Assembly (NCBI GenBank): GCA_002402125.1
Contig: NVVG01000087.1
Location: 840 to 17,273 of the forward strand
Origin: Moraxellaceae bacterium
GTDB taxonomy: Bacteria; Pseudomonadota; Gammaproteobacteria; Pseudomonadales; Ketobacteraceae
Direction: 5' to 3'
Length of the DNA stretch: 16,434 nt
Under the pieces are notes generated by a model that saw nothing but the letters and a program-made list of their open reading frames with translations, made no database searches and was not told where the DNA came from. Made by a program: the position numbers and the translations under genes. Positions 1 through 12,051 of this stretch are shown in pieces. Every line of letters begins with the position of its first letter. Position 1 is the stretch's first letter.

Positions 1-188
1 CGTCGGTTACGTTCAGACAATACATGGTTTTTTTGCTGCTGTTTCTCTATCTCACCGCGCAACTGCCAAACCTCCGCCAGGCTTCCATCCCCCGTCCATA
101 GACGCAATTGCAGAAACACAAAAATCGCTATCAGCAACCAAAACAATACTCGAGGCAAACGTGCCACGGGCTTGGAATTGTCACTCAT
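1..188 (-). CDS. ftsB: Cell division protein FtsB, 3' part cut by window edge
   Basis: FtsB is a small bitopic inner-membrane protein that binds FtsL and FtsQ through a periplasmic coiled coil and helps activate septal peptidoglycan synthesis. About 62 codons are visible. A short cytoplasmic tail (residues 1-13) leads into one membrane segment (about 14-30, LFWLLIAIFVFLQLRLW). The family-typical WTGDGSLAEVW stretch follows, then the start of a charged coiled coil (LRGEIEKQQQKNHVLSERN). The ATG at 188-186 has a GGAG ribosome-binding site at 195-198. The gene lies 102 bp downstream of eno on the same strand, its usual position in gammaproteobacteria. The C-terminal part lies outside the window, so the full length cannot be judged. 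Confidence 0.93.
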   Translation of the reverse strand, partial: MSDNSKPVARLPRVLFWLLIAIFVFLQLRLWTGDGSLAEVWQLRGEIEKQQQKNHVLSERNR

Positions 189-241
189 AACGATCTCCGT
201 TAATAATCTAATGCCCTAGGTTACAACTATCAGCTTGGCTA

Positions 242-270
242 AGTATTGACCCCAAAACGCTGTATTTCAA
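242..270 (-). promoter_or_regulatory. Candidate sigma-70 promoter for ftsB in the eno-ftsB gap
   Basis: On the minus strand a -35-like TTGAAA (265-270, 5 of 6 consensus bases) is followed after 17 bp by AATACT (242-247, 4 of 6). It lies about 55-80 bp upstream of the ftsB start and beyond the eno stop. It could give ftsB its own transcription besides read-through from eno. It was found by eye only, and chance matches of this quality are common. Confidence 0.3.
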
Positions 271-290
271 GCAACCTATCTTTTAGTGGA

Positions 291-1595
<1,305 letters not shown>

Positions 1596-1601
1596 TTAAC
1601 T

Positions 1602-2507
<906 letters not shown>

Positions 2508-2512
2508 TTAGA

Positions 2513-4162
<1,650 letters not shown>

Positions 4163-4180
4163 TTAGGGAAAATGTGAGGG

Positions 4181-4193
4181 GAGCCAATGGCTC
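4181..4193 (-). repeat. Small inverted repeat upstream of pyrG
   Basis: GAGCC-AAT-GGCTC is a 5-bp perfect stem with a 3-nt loop, about 40 bp before the pyrG start. It lies next to the stronger hairpin after tilS, so the tilS-pyrG spacer would carry two stem-loops in the transcript. No poly-U follows it. Confidence 0.3.
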
Positions 4194-4213
4194 TGGACGG
4201 GGGCCAATTCTAC

Positions 4214-4232
4214 AGCATTGCTAAGCAATGCT
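4214..4232 (-). repeat. Perfect 8-bp stem-loop at the tilS stop codon
   Basis: AGCATTGC-TAA-GCAATGCT is an exact inverted repeat with a 3-nt loop whose right arm ends on the first base of the tilS stop codon. On the minus transcript it is followed by GTAGAATTGG, not a U-tract. It is therefore not a classical terminator; a barrier to 3' exonuclease or a processing site between tilS and pyrG is plausible. Confidence 0.45.
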
Positions 4233-5728
4233 CAATCGGCGCTAACCACACTTTCAAAACTATAAGGCCACCAACCAACCCAACGCCCCTCGGCGCCATT
4301 CTCAGGCGCTTTATCCGAGATGCAACTGAAGAGCCCCGGCACCAGAACCAACGCCTCGCCACCATACAATAACGGCTGCGTCTGCCTGAACCAGTAGGGT
4401 GTGCGTTGCTGCTGCCACCAATGTTTTAGCGGGTTTGACGACCGATTAAAGGGTTGCACAACTAACTTTGATTTGCCGACTCCGATGTTCAGCATTTGCC
4501 ATTCTTGTGCGCTCAGAGCGCTGAACAGCAGCCCCTGCAGTCTTGCCCCCTCTTTTGATCGTAGACTCATCAAACACTCGCGATTAGCAGAAACAAAGAC
4601 CTGTCCGCCCCAAGGAAGCTGGTAACTATCTATTTCCTCCATTGCATCCCGCAAACCCTCGACCTCATCGAGGTCACTCAGAACATACCGCTGCCTGTCG
4701 TCAACCGGCAGCTTTAGGGTCAACGGTGCGAGCAAATACAAGGCACCATCATATCGCCGCACTTCGCCACCAGGCCACTGCACAACAGGCTTCGCCTCAG
4801 GGCTGGCGGGCAACACCTCATCCAGCACACGTTGCAATACAACTTCAGCAGGCAATGAAATGCCTAGGCATCGCAGGCTATAACGCAATAGGTTTCTTAT
4901 CCGGATAGAAGAAAGTAAGTTCAAACCCGCAACGTCCAGCTGTCCCGCGTCATTCAGCAACCGAGCTGCATCCTCTTCAGCCAGCTCATCACTCAAACAG
5001 ACAGCTTCATGACATAAACGCGCTGATCGAGATACATTCTTTGTCATCGCGGGCCAGCGCTCACGCAACAGTGGCAACACTTCATGGCGAAGGTAGTTTC
5101 GATCATAGGTAGATGAAGCATTCGACTCATCCGTTACCCAAGTGATATCTTCCGCAGCAGCAAACAATGCCAATTCTGCTCGTGAAACCGCTAACAATGG
5201 TCTCAACACCGGGATTTGGTCGTAATGGCTGGTTGTTTTCATCGAACTCAGACCAAGCGGGCCACTGCCACGCATAAGCCGTAAGAAAAATGTTTCCGCT
5301 TGGTCGTCCAGATGGTGAGCCAATAATAAAACACCATCCGCATCACAAACCTGGCTAAACACTGCGTAACGAGCATCTCTTGCGGCTGACTCAACACCCT
5401 TTCCTTTTATTTCAACAGCAACCTTTTTAGCGCTGAAGGAAATGCCGTATTGTGCGCATACCGCTTCACAATGTGATTGCCAGGCGTCGGCGTTGGGAGA
5501 TAGCTGGTGGTGAATATGCACAGCTTCCAGGCCGACTTCAGGGTTCTTCTTGCAATATGCAGCCGCGATATGCAGTAAAACGGCAGAATCCAAGCCACCA
5601 CTATAACCAACCACCAACCGTAAAGCAGAAGGCTTAGCTTCTCCTTTACGCGTTTGCGGTTGTCGCAATAAACCTAATTCGCGATCCAATTGCAGGAAAC
5701 AGGATGATTTAACATCGGTTAATGGCAT
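4232..5728 (-). CDS. tilS: tRNA(Ile)-lysidine synthetase
   Basis: TilS uses ATP and lysine to convert C34 of tRNA-Ile(CAU) to lysidine, changing both its codon reading (AUA) and its charging identity. The N-terminal N-type ATP pyrophosphatase domain has the P-loop SGGLDS at residues 43-48 and the LLAHHLDDQAETFFLRL motif, followed by RPLL and DESNA segments. Tyr-Asp-Arg-Asn-Tyr-Leu-Arg near the middle is the usual YxRNxxR element. The C-terminal half matches the TilS substrate-binding domains loosely. The length, 498 aa, is somewhat longer than E. coli TilS (about 430). The gene is followed by pyrG, as in Pseudomonas. Upstream it abuts a GldG-like gene after 36 bp instead of accA. The upstream gap is very AT-rich, with inverted arms GTTATAA (5743-5749) and TTATAAC (5765-5771). 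Confidence 0.96.
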   Translation of the reverse strand: MPLTDVKSSCFLQLDRELGLLRQPQTRKGEAKPSALRLVVGYSGGLDSAVLLHIAAAYCKKNPEVGLEAVHIHHQLSPNADAWQSHCEAVCAQYGISFSAKKVAVEIKGKGVESAARDARYAVFSQVCDADGVLLLAHHLDDQAETFFLRLMRGSGPLGLSSMKTTSHYDQIPVLRPLLAVSRAELALFAAAEDITWVTDESNASSTYDRNYLRHEVLPLLRERWPAMTKNVSRSARLCHEAVCLSDELAEEDAARLLNDAGQLDVAGLNLLSSIRIRNLLRYSLRCLGISLPAEVVLQRVLDEVLPASPEAKPVVQWPGGEVRRYDGALYLLAPLTLKLPVDDRQRYVLSDLDEVEGLRDAMEEIDSYQLPWGGQVFVSANRECLMSLRSKEGARLQGLLFSALSAQEWQMLNIGVGKSKLVVQPFNRSSNPLKHWWQQQRTPYWFRQTQPLLYGGEALVLVPGLFSCISDKAPENGAEGRWVGWWPYSFESVVSAD

Positions 5729-5764
5729 GTCGTGTTTATCTGGTTATAAAATTAATTGATCAAA

Positions 5765-7666
5765 TTATAACGCTGTTCGCGCCATTCGGCGACGATACAA
5801 TGCCATTCCTATGGCAAACACCGTCAATAATCCCGGCACCAGTGCGATATTAATCAATTTAAGCCGCATATCCAGGCGTTCGATATCTTTATTAAGCTGA
5901 TGTTGCACATCGCGCAATTGCTTACGAATAGACAACTTTTGCTCCTGAAACTTAACCAGTTCCACCTGCTGTTCCACAGATAAGGTCAACATGTTACCAC
6001 TGTCATCCCGCTGATTCTGCAAGGCAACTAATTTCTGCTCAGTTAACGTCAACTCTACCTGCAACTGCTCTTCTTTTTCTCTAAATGCAGCTTCGGCCTT
6101 TAGTTTCATATCTTGCACGACGGTGAACGGTCGAATAAATCTACCTCGGCTTCTAATACTGATAAGGTCAGAACTACCCGACAATGCGTCCACACTATTA
6201 ACAAAAAACGAACCATTATCAGCAAACGCCTGTGCCATGCGTTGACCAAAAAACTCCTGCATACTCACCCATAGTCTATCTGTCAGTACATCCGTATCGG
6301 CAACAATCATGATCTGTACATCCGTTGCAGATTCGGTGAGATACTCTTTCGAGGTGGTCTCCGCTAGTGCTTGCTTTACTTCACCCTCGCCAACAGGAGT
6401 ACCATTAGGAAACGCACTTTTGACAGGGCCAGAGATCCGTGCCACCAACACGTATTTTTCTCCAGTAGCGGTGAACCCCTGCGCCAAATCTTTAGGATTC
6501 TTGCCGGCGGAAATTTTCTCAACACTGATTGGCGCTGCATACTCCGATGACACCAGCAAAGGTTTGAATGTGGTGGTAGCACCCTCAACGGCTGTCAAAT
6601 AACCTGCCGTAGAGAAATTCAATGACTCTAGCTGCACAATTGTCATGTCTTCTTCAGCATGGTTCTCATCAGTCAGATGTAAAATTGCTAGGTGCTTAAA
6701 CGGGGCCTGATCTTGCTCGGTACTCACCTGCAAAGCTAATTGATAATCCCCAATAAATTGCGTCGTATCAAATGCCACTCCCCAGGCACCAAATAATGCA
6801 GGCAAACTCGAGGATGGAGTTGCACCTGGCTGCTGCATACCCGTCACATCCTGTTCAGCAAAAGGGTCTACAAAAATAAGCGCGCGGCCACCGCGCAAAA
6901 TAAATTGATCGATAGCAAAAACCGTGGTGTCTGGAAGGTTTTTTGGGTGAATGATCACCAATAAATCAATATCTTTTTCTATCTCATGTTCGTCTTGGCT
7001 CAACGGACTAATGTCAAACAACTGTCCTAACTGTTCGATTACAAACCAGGGGTGACTTGGCGTTTGAGTCATCATATTTACCCCGCCATTCACCTCCAAA
7101 CCGCTAATAAGACCTACCTTGGGTTTCTTAATAGAACTGGTTTGCACTATTAAGCGAGCAATATCATATTCCAACAATTCCTGACGATCCGGTTGGAAAA
7201 ATGGCACAATCTCTTTACTTCGCGTATCGGCATTGCCGCTGATGACAGCCATGCCAAAATACACAGGATCTGCCCCCGCTACCAACGTTACCGCTTCTAA
7301 ACCATATTCTGCGGCCTGATCTTCTTCCTCTGAAAAGGGCTCAGGATCTATCACATGCAATCGCACGTTGCCTTCTGATGCTAGTTCAAACTCCTCCAAT
7401 AGTTCTTTTACCTGTTTGGCATAATTACGCCATGCCAACGCATCTTTTGTCGCTGTTTTAGAAAAGAAAAAGAACAAATCTACCGGACGATCAAGGCCTG
7501 CCACCGCGCGTTTACTGCCTTCCGATAAGGTGTATAAATGATTCTCCGTCAAATCCACCCGCGTATTAGTAAAAACTCGGTCTATCACCACCGTGGAGAC
7601 CAACACGACAAATGCCAGTATGATGAGGCCCAGGTCTGAAAACAATCGATTGGTTTTCATTTGCAT
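5765..7666 (-). CDS. GldG-like ABC transporter auxiliary protein
   Basis: This is a large membrane-anchored protein of the GldG / ABC_transp_aux type, encoded with a GldA-like ATPase and a GldF-like permease. In Bacteroidetes the Gld trio is needed for gliding; in gammaproteobacteria the role is unknown. The 633 aa comprise one N-terminal membrane segment (about 9-32) and the family-typical start of the soluble part, DLTENHLYTLSEGSKRAV (38-55). A long extracytoplasmic region follows, then a charged, Gln/Glu/Lys-rich coiled coil (about 521-600). A C-terminal membrane segment (about 604-623) ends in a basic tail, RRRMAR. Thus both ends are membrane anchored with the bulk outside the cytoplasm. 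ATG codons occur at 7666 and 7660; an AGGA at the upstream gene's stop fits the second slightly better. The 5-bp gap to the permease suggests translational coupling. Confidence 0.85.
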   Translation of the reverse strand: MQMKTNRLFSDLGLIILAFVVLVSTVVIDRVFTNTRVDLTENHLYTLSEGSKRAVAGLDRPVDLFFFFSKTATKDALAWRNYAKQVKELLEEFELASEGNVRLHVIDPEPFSEEEDQAAEYGLEAVTLVAGADPVYFGMAVISGNADTRSKEIVPFFQPDRQELLEYDIARLIVQTSSIKKPKVGLISGLEVNGGVNMMTQTPSHPWFVIEQLGQLFDISPLSQDEHEIEKDIDLLVIIHPKNLPDTTVFAIDQFILRGGRALIFVDPFAEQDVTGMQQPGATPSSSLPALFGAWGVAFDTTQFIGDYQLALQVSTEQDQAPFKHLAILHLTDENHAEEDMTIVQLESLNFSTAGYLTAVEGATTTFKPLLVSSEYAAPISVEKISAGKNPKDLAQGFTATGEKYVLVARISGPVKSAFPNGTPVGEGEVKQALAETTSKEYLTESATDVQIMIVADTDVLTDRLWVSMQEFFGQRMAQAFADNGSFFVNSVDALSGSSDLISIRSRGRFIRPFTVVQDMKLKAEAAFREKEEQLQVELTLTEQKLVALQNQRDDSGNMLTLSVEQQVELVKFQEQKLSIRKQLRDVQHQLNKDIERLDMRLKLINIALVPGLLTVFAIGMALYRRRMARTAL

Positions 7667-7671
7667 TTTTC

Positions 7672-8406
7672 CTAATCCGCCTTTTTCATATCAAGAACAA
7701 TGGCAGTTGCTAACAACCAACCGATGATGATGACCATGAAATACAGCACATCACGAAGATCTAACACACCTTTAGCGATGGCATTAAAATGTGTCAAGAA
7801 ACTCAACGCCGCGACCGCATCAACCACCCAATCCACGGCCCAGCCAGTAAACCATTCCAACACCAAATCAAACCCACTCATTACAAACAAAAAACACACC
7901 ACAGCCGTCAATATAAAGGCGATCACCTGGTTTTTTGTTGCTGCCGAAATACAAGAACCAATCGCTAAAAAGCCCCCAGACATCATCCAACTACCCAGGT
8001 ATCCCGCCAATATTGCGCCATTATCAGGGTCGCCCAGGTAATTAACCGTGATCCACAATGGAAACGTTAATGCCAACGCAATGCCGGTAAATAACCAGGC
8101 TGCAAGAAACTTCCCCACAACCATATCTCCTAATGAAATGGGTAAGGTCATGAGTAATTCTATGGTTCCGCTTTTTCGCTCCTCGGACCATAGACGCATA
8201 GATAATGCCGGCACCAAAAATAAATATAACCAAGGGTGAAAGTTAAAAAACGCCCATAAGTCTGCCTGTCCGTTTTCAAAAAAGCCGCCTATAAAGAATG
8301 TAAACACACCGGTCAACATCAAAAACATGACGATAAACACATAAGCCAACGGTGTAGCAAAATAACTCGCTAACTCCCGTTTCAATACCACAAAAAAGTT
8401 ACCCAT
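7672..8406 (-). CDS. ABC-2 type permease, GldF-like
   Basis: This is the membrane subunit of the three-gene ABC system. The protein has 244 aa and about six hydrophobic segments, starting with TPLAYVFIVMFLMLTGVFTF (about 18-37) and ending with the helix near the C-terminus before DMKKAD. The cytoplasmic stretch SMRLWSEERKSGTIELLMTLP (about 69-89) is the hallmark of ABC-2 permeases that couple to GldA/NatA-type ATPases. The length is normal for a half-size permease, so a homodimer is expected. Its ATG lies in the end of the ATPase gene, with an 8-bp overlap (ATGGGTAA). An AAGGAG and an AAGGT precede it, so the two subunits are translationally coupled. The substrate cannot be told from sequence. 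Confidence 0.92.
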   Translation of the reverse strand: MGNFFVVLKRELASYFATPLAYVFIVMFLMLTGVFTFFIGGFFENGQADLWAFFNFHPWLYLFLVPALSMRLWSEERKSGTIELLMTLPISLGDMVVGKFLAAWLFTGIALALTFPLWITVNYLGDPDNGAILAGYLGSWMMSGGFLAIGSCISAATKNQVIAFILTAVVCFLFVMSGFDLVLEWFTGWAVDWVVDAVAALSFLTHFNAIAKGVLDLRDVLYFMVIIIGWLLATAIVLDMKKAD

Positions 8407-9346
8407 TGACCTTAACTCCTTGGGCTTTAACGCCCTTAGTTATGGTGCGAAACACCTCGTCGAGCCGGCCTTTTTCCACATGAAATTCATGCACCTCCCA
8501 GTTATTCTTTTGCAACAACGCATTGATCGGCAAAAAGAGTGACGCGCCATCTTTTGGAAAAACGGTCAACATGCCGCCGTCACTAGACTGCGTTACCGAC
8601 GCTACATCCTCCAACTTTTTTAACTGCTCTAGCGCATGATTAGCATGGGATAGCTCTAATCTAATCGCGCCGTGATAACGCGAACGCGCCTCTAACTCGG
8701 CAGGCGTCTCATCAACCAACAATTTCCCATCGGCAATAATCATTGCTCGTGTACACACAGCGGTCACTTCTTCCAATATATGGGTAGATACGATGACAAT
8801 TTTGTCCTTTGAGAGATTCCGGATCAGCCTTCTTACTTCATGTTTTTGATTAGGATCTAAACCATCGGTAGGTTCATCAAGCACCAATACTTGGGGGTCA
8901 TGGATAATAGCTTGAGCCAAGCCAACGCGCCGCTTAAAGCCTTTTGATAATGTCTCAATCGGTTGATTCAACACCGAACCCAGTTGTAATGACATCACCA
9001 CTGCCCGCACTCGCTGTGTTAGCTCTGCCCCCCTAAAGCCACGGACTTCACCAATAAAACGTAAAAATTTTATCGGTGTCATGTCGCCATAGCAGGGCGC
9101 GCCCTCGGGCAGATAACCCATCAATGTTTTGGCTTTCAACGAGTGGGTTTGGGGATTATATCCAAAAACAGAGATATGACCGCTGGTCGGGGCCAAGAAC
9201 CCGGTGATCATTTTCATCGTGGTGGATTTTCCAGCACCGTTAGGGCCCAAAAAACCTACGACTTCACCGGACTTAACGGTAAAAGAGAGATCATCCACCG
9301 CGGTAAACTGCCCAAACCGCTTAGTCAAATTTTCAATTGCAATCAT
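8399..9346 (-). CDS. ABC transporter ATP-binding protein, GldA-like
   Basis: This is the cytoplasmic ATPase of the ABC-2 system. It has 315 aa: a nucleotide-binding domain (1 to about 220) and a C-terminal extension of about 90 aa that is common in drug/polymer-export and Gld-type ATPases. All motifs are intact: Walker A GPNGAGKST (34-42), Q-loop region MGYLPEG (76-82), signature LSKGF (133-137; a Gld/Nat-type variant of LSGGQ), Walker B VLVLDEPTDGLD (153-164) and switch His189 in STHILEE. It is the first gene of the cluster and faces plsB across a divergent spacer. No strong ribosome-binding site is visible, only AAAGTAAG. The same ATPase-permease-GldG trio next to plsB occurs in Pseudomonas, as I recall. 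Confidence 0.94.
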   Translation of the reverse strand: MIAIENLTKRFGQFTAVDDLSFTVKSGEVVGFLGPNGAGKSTTMKMITGFLAPTSGHISVFGYNPQTHSLKAKTLMGYLPEGAPCYGDMTPIKFLRFIGEVRGFRGAELTQRVRAVVMSLQLGSVLNQPIETLSKGFKRRVGLAQAIIHDPQVLVLDEPTDGLDPNQKHEVRRLIRNLSKDKIVIVSTHILEEVTAVCTRAMIIADGKLLVDETPAELEARSRYHGAIRLELSHANHALEQLKKLEDVASVTQSSDGGMLTVFPKDGASLFLPINALLQKNNWEVHEFHVEKGRLDEVFRTITKGVKAQGVKVNG

Positions 9347-9395
9347 ATAGCTTACTTTCTAACCCTAACCATGGTGTATTTAACTCAAGACCCGA

Positions 9396-9423
9396 AATAT
9401 AAAACATACAGCCGAATTATCAA
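9396..9423 (-). promoter_or_regulatory. Candidate sigma-70 promoter of the ABC cluster
   Basis: On the minus strand TTGATA (9418-9423, 5 of 6) is followed after 16 bp by TATATT (9396-9401, 5 of 6). This gives a leader of about 40 nt before the ATPase start at 9346. Placement upstream of the first gene of a coupled operon supports it. It was identified by eye. Confidence 0.45.
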
Positions 9424-9592
9424 TAGGCTAAGGAGAATTATTCACCATTAATAGATTGTTACAGGGTTACTCCCTTTGGGGCTTTGCCGAGTGGGCCAAG
9501 ACAGGTACACTAACCAGTCTAAAGGATATCTCGCTTTTCGTTTTTAGAGCCCATTTTCAACGCGCCAACTACACCTCGTTGACATATATTTC

Positions 9593-9596
9593 AGGA
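9593..9596 (+). promoter_or_regulatory. Ribosome-binding site that decides the plsB start
   Basis: AGGA lies 7 nt before the ATG at 9604 but only 4 nt before the TTG at 9601. The spacing and codon favour ATG 9604, so plsB is taken as 815 codons rather than 816. Confidence 0.7.
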
Positions 9597-9603
9597 ATTA
9601 TTG

Positions 9604-12051
9604 ATGCCCGGATTAAAACGCATTCTCCTTACCATTGTCCGAAACTTTCTATTTTTATTGGTAAAAAGTAAGGCCAGACCTTCAGATTTAAGCAATCTCA
9701 ACATTGATCCCGAAAAACCCGTCTGTTATGTGCTGCGAGATAAGTCTCTTTCTAATTTTTTGGTGATGGATAAAGAATGTAAAAATTTGGGGCTACCTCG
9801 TCCAATTGATGGTTTAAATGTTGCTGGTCTCATTGAGAATAACGCCGCCCTCTACCTCAGTGAAAAAGCTGGCTGGCGAGTTAAAACTCAAAACCCAGAA
9901 AAACTTCATCTGCTAGTTGAACAGGTCCGAAAACTCCACGATGCCGATGTGCAGCTGGTGCCCGTATCGATTCTTTGGGGCCTCCACCCGGCCAAAGAAG
10001 ATTCTATTTTTAAGGCATTTTTCTCCGAAAGCTGGGCTGTCCCTGGTTTCATACGCAAATTCTTTATTATTCTCATTCAAGGACGCCAAACACTGGTTCA
10101 CTTTAACGAACCGCTCTCCATACAAAATGTCATCCTAGAAGATGAGAGTATCTCTAACGAACGTACGGTACGTAAGATAGGTCGTATTTTACGGGTTCAC
10201 TTCCGTCGCCAGAAAGAAACCATCACCGGCCCAGATTTATCCCACAAAAGAACCATTGTACAGTCGCTGTTATCCACCCAAAGTGTCAAGGCGGCGGTAC
10301 AAGATGAAGTCAACGAGCATAATATATCAATTGCTCAGGCAGAGCTTAAGGCTATCAAATATGGCAACGAGATAGCGGCAGATTATTCTTACCCAGTGAT
10401 CAAAGCTTTTGAGCTGATATTGACTCGTCTCTGGAACAAACTCTATGACGGCGTATCGATTACCAACCTCGATCGCTTACGAAAAGTTGCCAATGACAAT
10501 GAAATTATTTATGTGCCTTGTCACCGCAGCCACATGGATTATTTACTACTGTCTTATGTTTTACATGCTAATGGGCATGTGCCACCCCACATTGCCGCAG
10601 GTGTTAACCTCAACATGCCTTTAGTGGGTCTTTTTCTGCGAAAAAGCGGCGCGTTTTTTCTAAGACGCAGTTTTAGAGGCAACCCGCTTTACACCGCTGT
10701 ATTTAATGAATACTTGGGCACCATGTTTAGCCGAGGTTTTCCCGTAGAATATTTTATCGAAGGAGGCAGAAGTCGAACCGGCCGTTTACTGGCGCCGCGT
10801 CCTGGCATGATTTCGATGACTATCCGTAGTTTTCTACGCACCAGAAAACGCCCCTTTGTTTTTGTACCCGTATATTTCGGCTACGAACGTCTACTTGAAG
10901 GCGGCACCTATGTCGGTGAAATGCACGGTAAAAAGAAGAAAAAAGAATCCATTTTCGGCCTCCTCAAAGCCTTCAAAGATATCAAAGGTACCTTTGGAAA
11001 AGTTCATGTTAACTTTGGTGAACCCATCCACCTTGAAAAACTATTGGATGAAAAAGCCCCCCAATGGCGAGATGACGAATACCATGAAGACAGCCCACCA
11101 GAATGGTTAACAGAAGCTGTCAACTACACTGGAGATCGCATAATTACTGGCATTAATAATGCCGCAGTGGTGAATCCTGTAAGCTTACTAAGCCTGATTA
11201 TCCTCTCTACCCCTAAGCACGCTATGGATGAAAAGGCATTAGAAAGACAGCTAGAATTCTGCCTGAAGCTACTACGCGAGATACCTTATTCTAATGCGAT
11301 AGAGGTTACCTCAATGACAGGTGCAGATATTATTGGTTACTGTGAAAGGCTAGAAGTAATAATACGCCAAAAACATCCGTTTGGTGACATCCTTCTCACC
11401 ACCGATGAAAAGGCCGTATTGTTAACCTATTTCAGAAACAACAACATTCACATGTTTGCTCTTCCCTCTTTAATCGCCTGCTTGCTTATCAACAATCGGC
11501 GCATAGAGAAAACTGAGTTACACCGAGTATGCCAACGAATATTCCCCTTCATTAGTTCAGAGCTTTCTATTCACTTCCCATTAGATTCATTACCAGACCA
11601 CATCGATCAGCACATTGAATTATTGGCGAATGAAGGCTTGCTTACCATTGAAAACGGGCGAATTTATACCCCTGACACGAGCAGCGCTGAGTTTCTAGGT
11701 TTATCGGTTTTAGCCAGCACCATAAAACAATCTCTTGAACGCTTTTACATGACGGTTCAAGTTATCCAACAAGCGGGCACCGATACACTCTCGATAAAAG
11801 GACTTGAAAAACGCTGTGTTCAGCTAGCACAACGGGTTTCACTGTTGCATGAGTTCCACACTCCCGAATTTTCTGACAAAACCGTGTTTAGAGGTTTTAT
11901 TGAAGATATGCTAGAAGACAAACTTCTTACCATTGGGGAAGGGGGCAAGATTAGTTATGATGAGCGTATTCAAAGTGCAAATAGTGAGGCTCACCTCATT
12001 CTTAACCGTGAAGTGCGCCAGACCATTAGTCAAATCACTCACGGCCACTGA
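9604..12051 (+). CDS. plsB: Glycerol-3-phosphate 1-O-acyltransferase
   Basis: PlsB acylates sn-glycerol 3-phosphate at position 1 with acyl-CoA or acyl-ACP at the inner membrane, opening phospholipid synthesis. The protein has 815 aa (E. coli 807). The acyltransferase blocks are in order: HRSHMD (307-312) with catalytic His307 and Asp312, GAFFLRRSF (349-357), the glycerol-phosphate-binding FIEGGRSRTG (384-393) and VPVYFGYE (421-428). The N-terminal 240 residues carry the PlsB-specific leader with PVSILWG near 120. A Lys-rich patch (443-447) follows block IV. The gene is alone on the plus strand, divergent from the ABC cluster and convergent with rsmJ, so it is probably monocistronic. No alternative family fits this motif set and length. 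Confidence 0.98.
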   Translation: MPGLKRILLTIVRNFLFLLVKSKARPSDLSNLNIDPEKPVCYVLRDKSLSNFLVMDKECKNLGLPRPIDGLNVAGLIENNAALYLSEKAGWRVKTQNPEKLHLLVEQVRKLHDADVQLVPVSILWGLHPAKEDSIFKAFFSESWAVPGFIRKFFIILIQGRQTLVHFNEPLSIQNVILEDESISNERTVRKIGRILRVHFRRQKETITGPDLSHKRTIVQSLLSTQSVKAAVQDEVNEHNISIAQAELKAIKYGNEIAADYSYPVIKAFELILTRLWNKLYDGVSITNLDRLRKVANDNEIIYVPCHRSHMDYLLLSYVLHANGHVPPHIAAGVNLNMPLVGLFLRKSGAFFLRRSFRGNPLYTAVFNEYLGTMFSRGFPVEYFIEGGRSRTGRLLAPRPGMISMTIRSFLRTRKRPFVFVPVYFGYERLLEGGTYVGEMHGKKKKKESIFGLLKAFKDIKGTFGKVHVNFGEPIHLEKLLDEKAPQWRDDEYHEDSPPEWLTEAVNYTGDRIITGINNAAVVNPVSLLSLIILSTPKHAMDEKALERQLEFCLKLLREIPYSNAIEVTSMTGADIIGYCERLEVIIRQKHPFGDILLTTDEKAVLLTYFRNNNIHMFALPSLIACLLINNRRIEKTELHRVCQRIFPFISSELSIHFPLDSLPDHIDQHIELLANEGLLTIENGRIYTPDTSSAEFLGLSVLASTIKQSLERFYMTVQVIQQAGTDTLSIKGLEKRCVQLAQRVSLLHEFHTPEFSDKTVFRGFIEDMLEDKLLTIGEGGKISYDERIQSANSEAHLILNREVRQTISQITHGH

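Larger units (their letters stand above)
9347..9603. other. Divergent intergenic region between the ABC cluster and plsB
   Basis: These 257 bp contain no convincing gene. They hold the start signals of two divergent transcripts. The left half is AT-rich and carries the candidate promoter of the ABC cluster. The right half has a GC-richer stretch (about 9463-9500) with short complementary segments (AGGG/CCCT at about 9463-9475; GGTTA and TAACC about 45 bp apart) that could fold in the plsB leader. A weak promoter match for plsB (TTGCCG at 9484-9489, 16 bp, TACACT at 9506-9511) is possible but unconvincing. Confidence 0.5.

Noticed and set aside
9359..9370. CTAACCCTAACC, a telomere-like double hexamer
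   Set aside because: Only two units occur, in a bacterial chromosomal context; chance is sufficient.
9456..9510. A GCCGAGTGG-like stretch before plsB that recalls the D-arm of tRNA-Ser/Leu
   Set aside because: No acceptor stem, anticodon arm or T-loop can be aligned around it. It is read as leader DNA.
9456..9671. Plus-strand frame starting at TTG and overlapping the plsB start
   Set aside because: It has a non-ATG start and no recognisable protein features, and it overlaps a certain gene in another frame.
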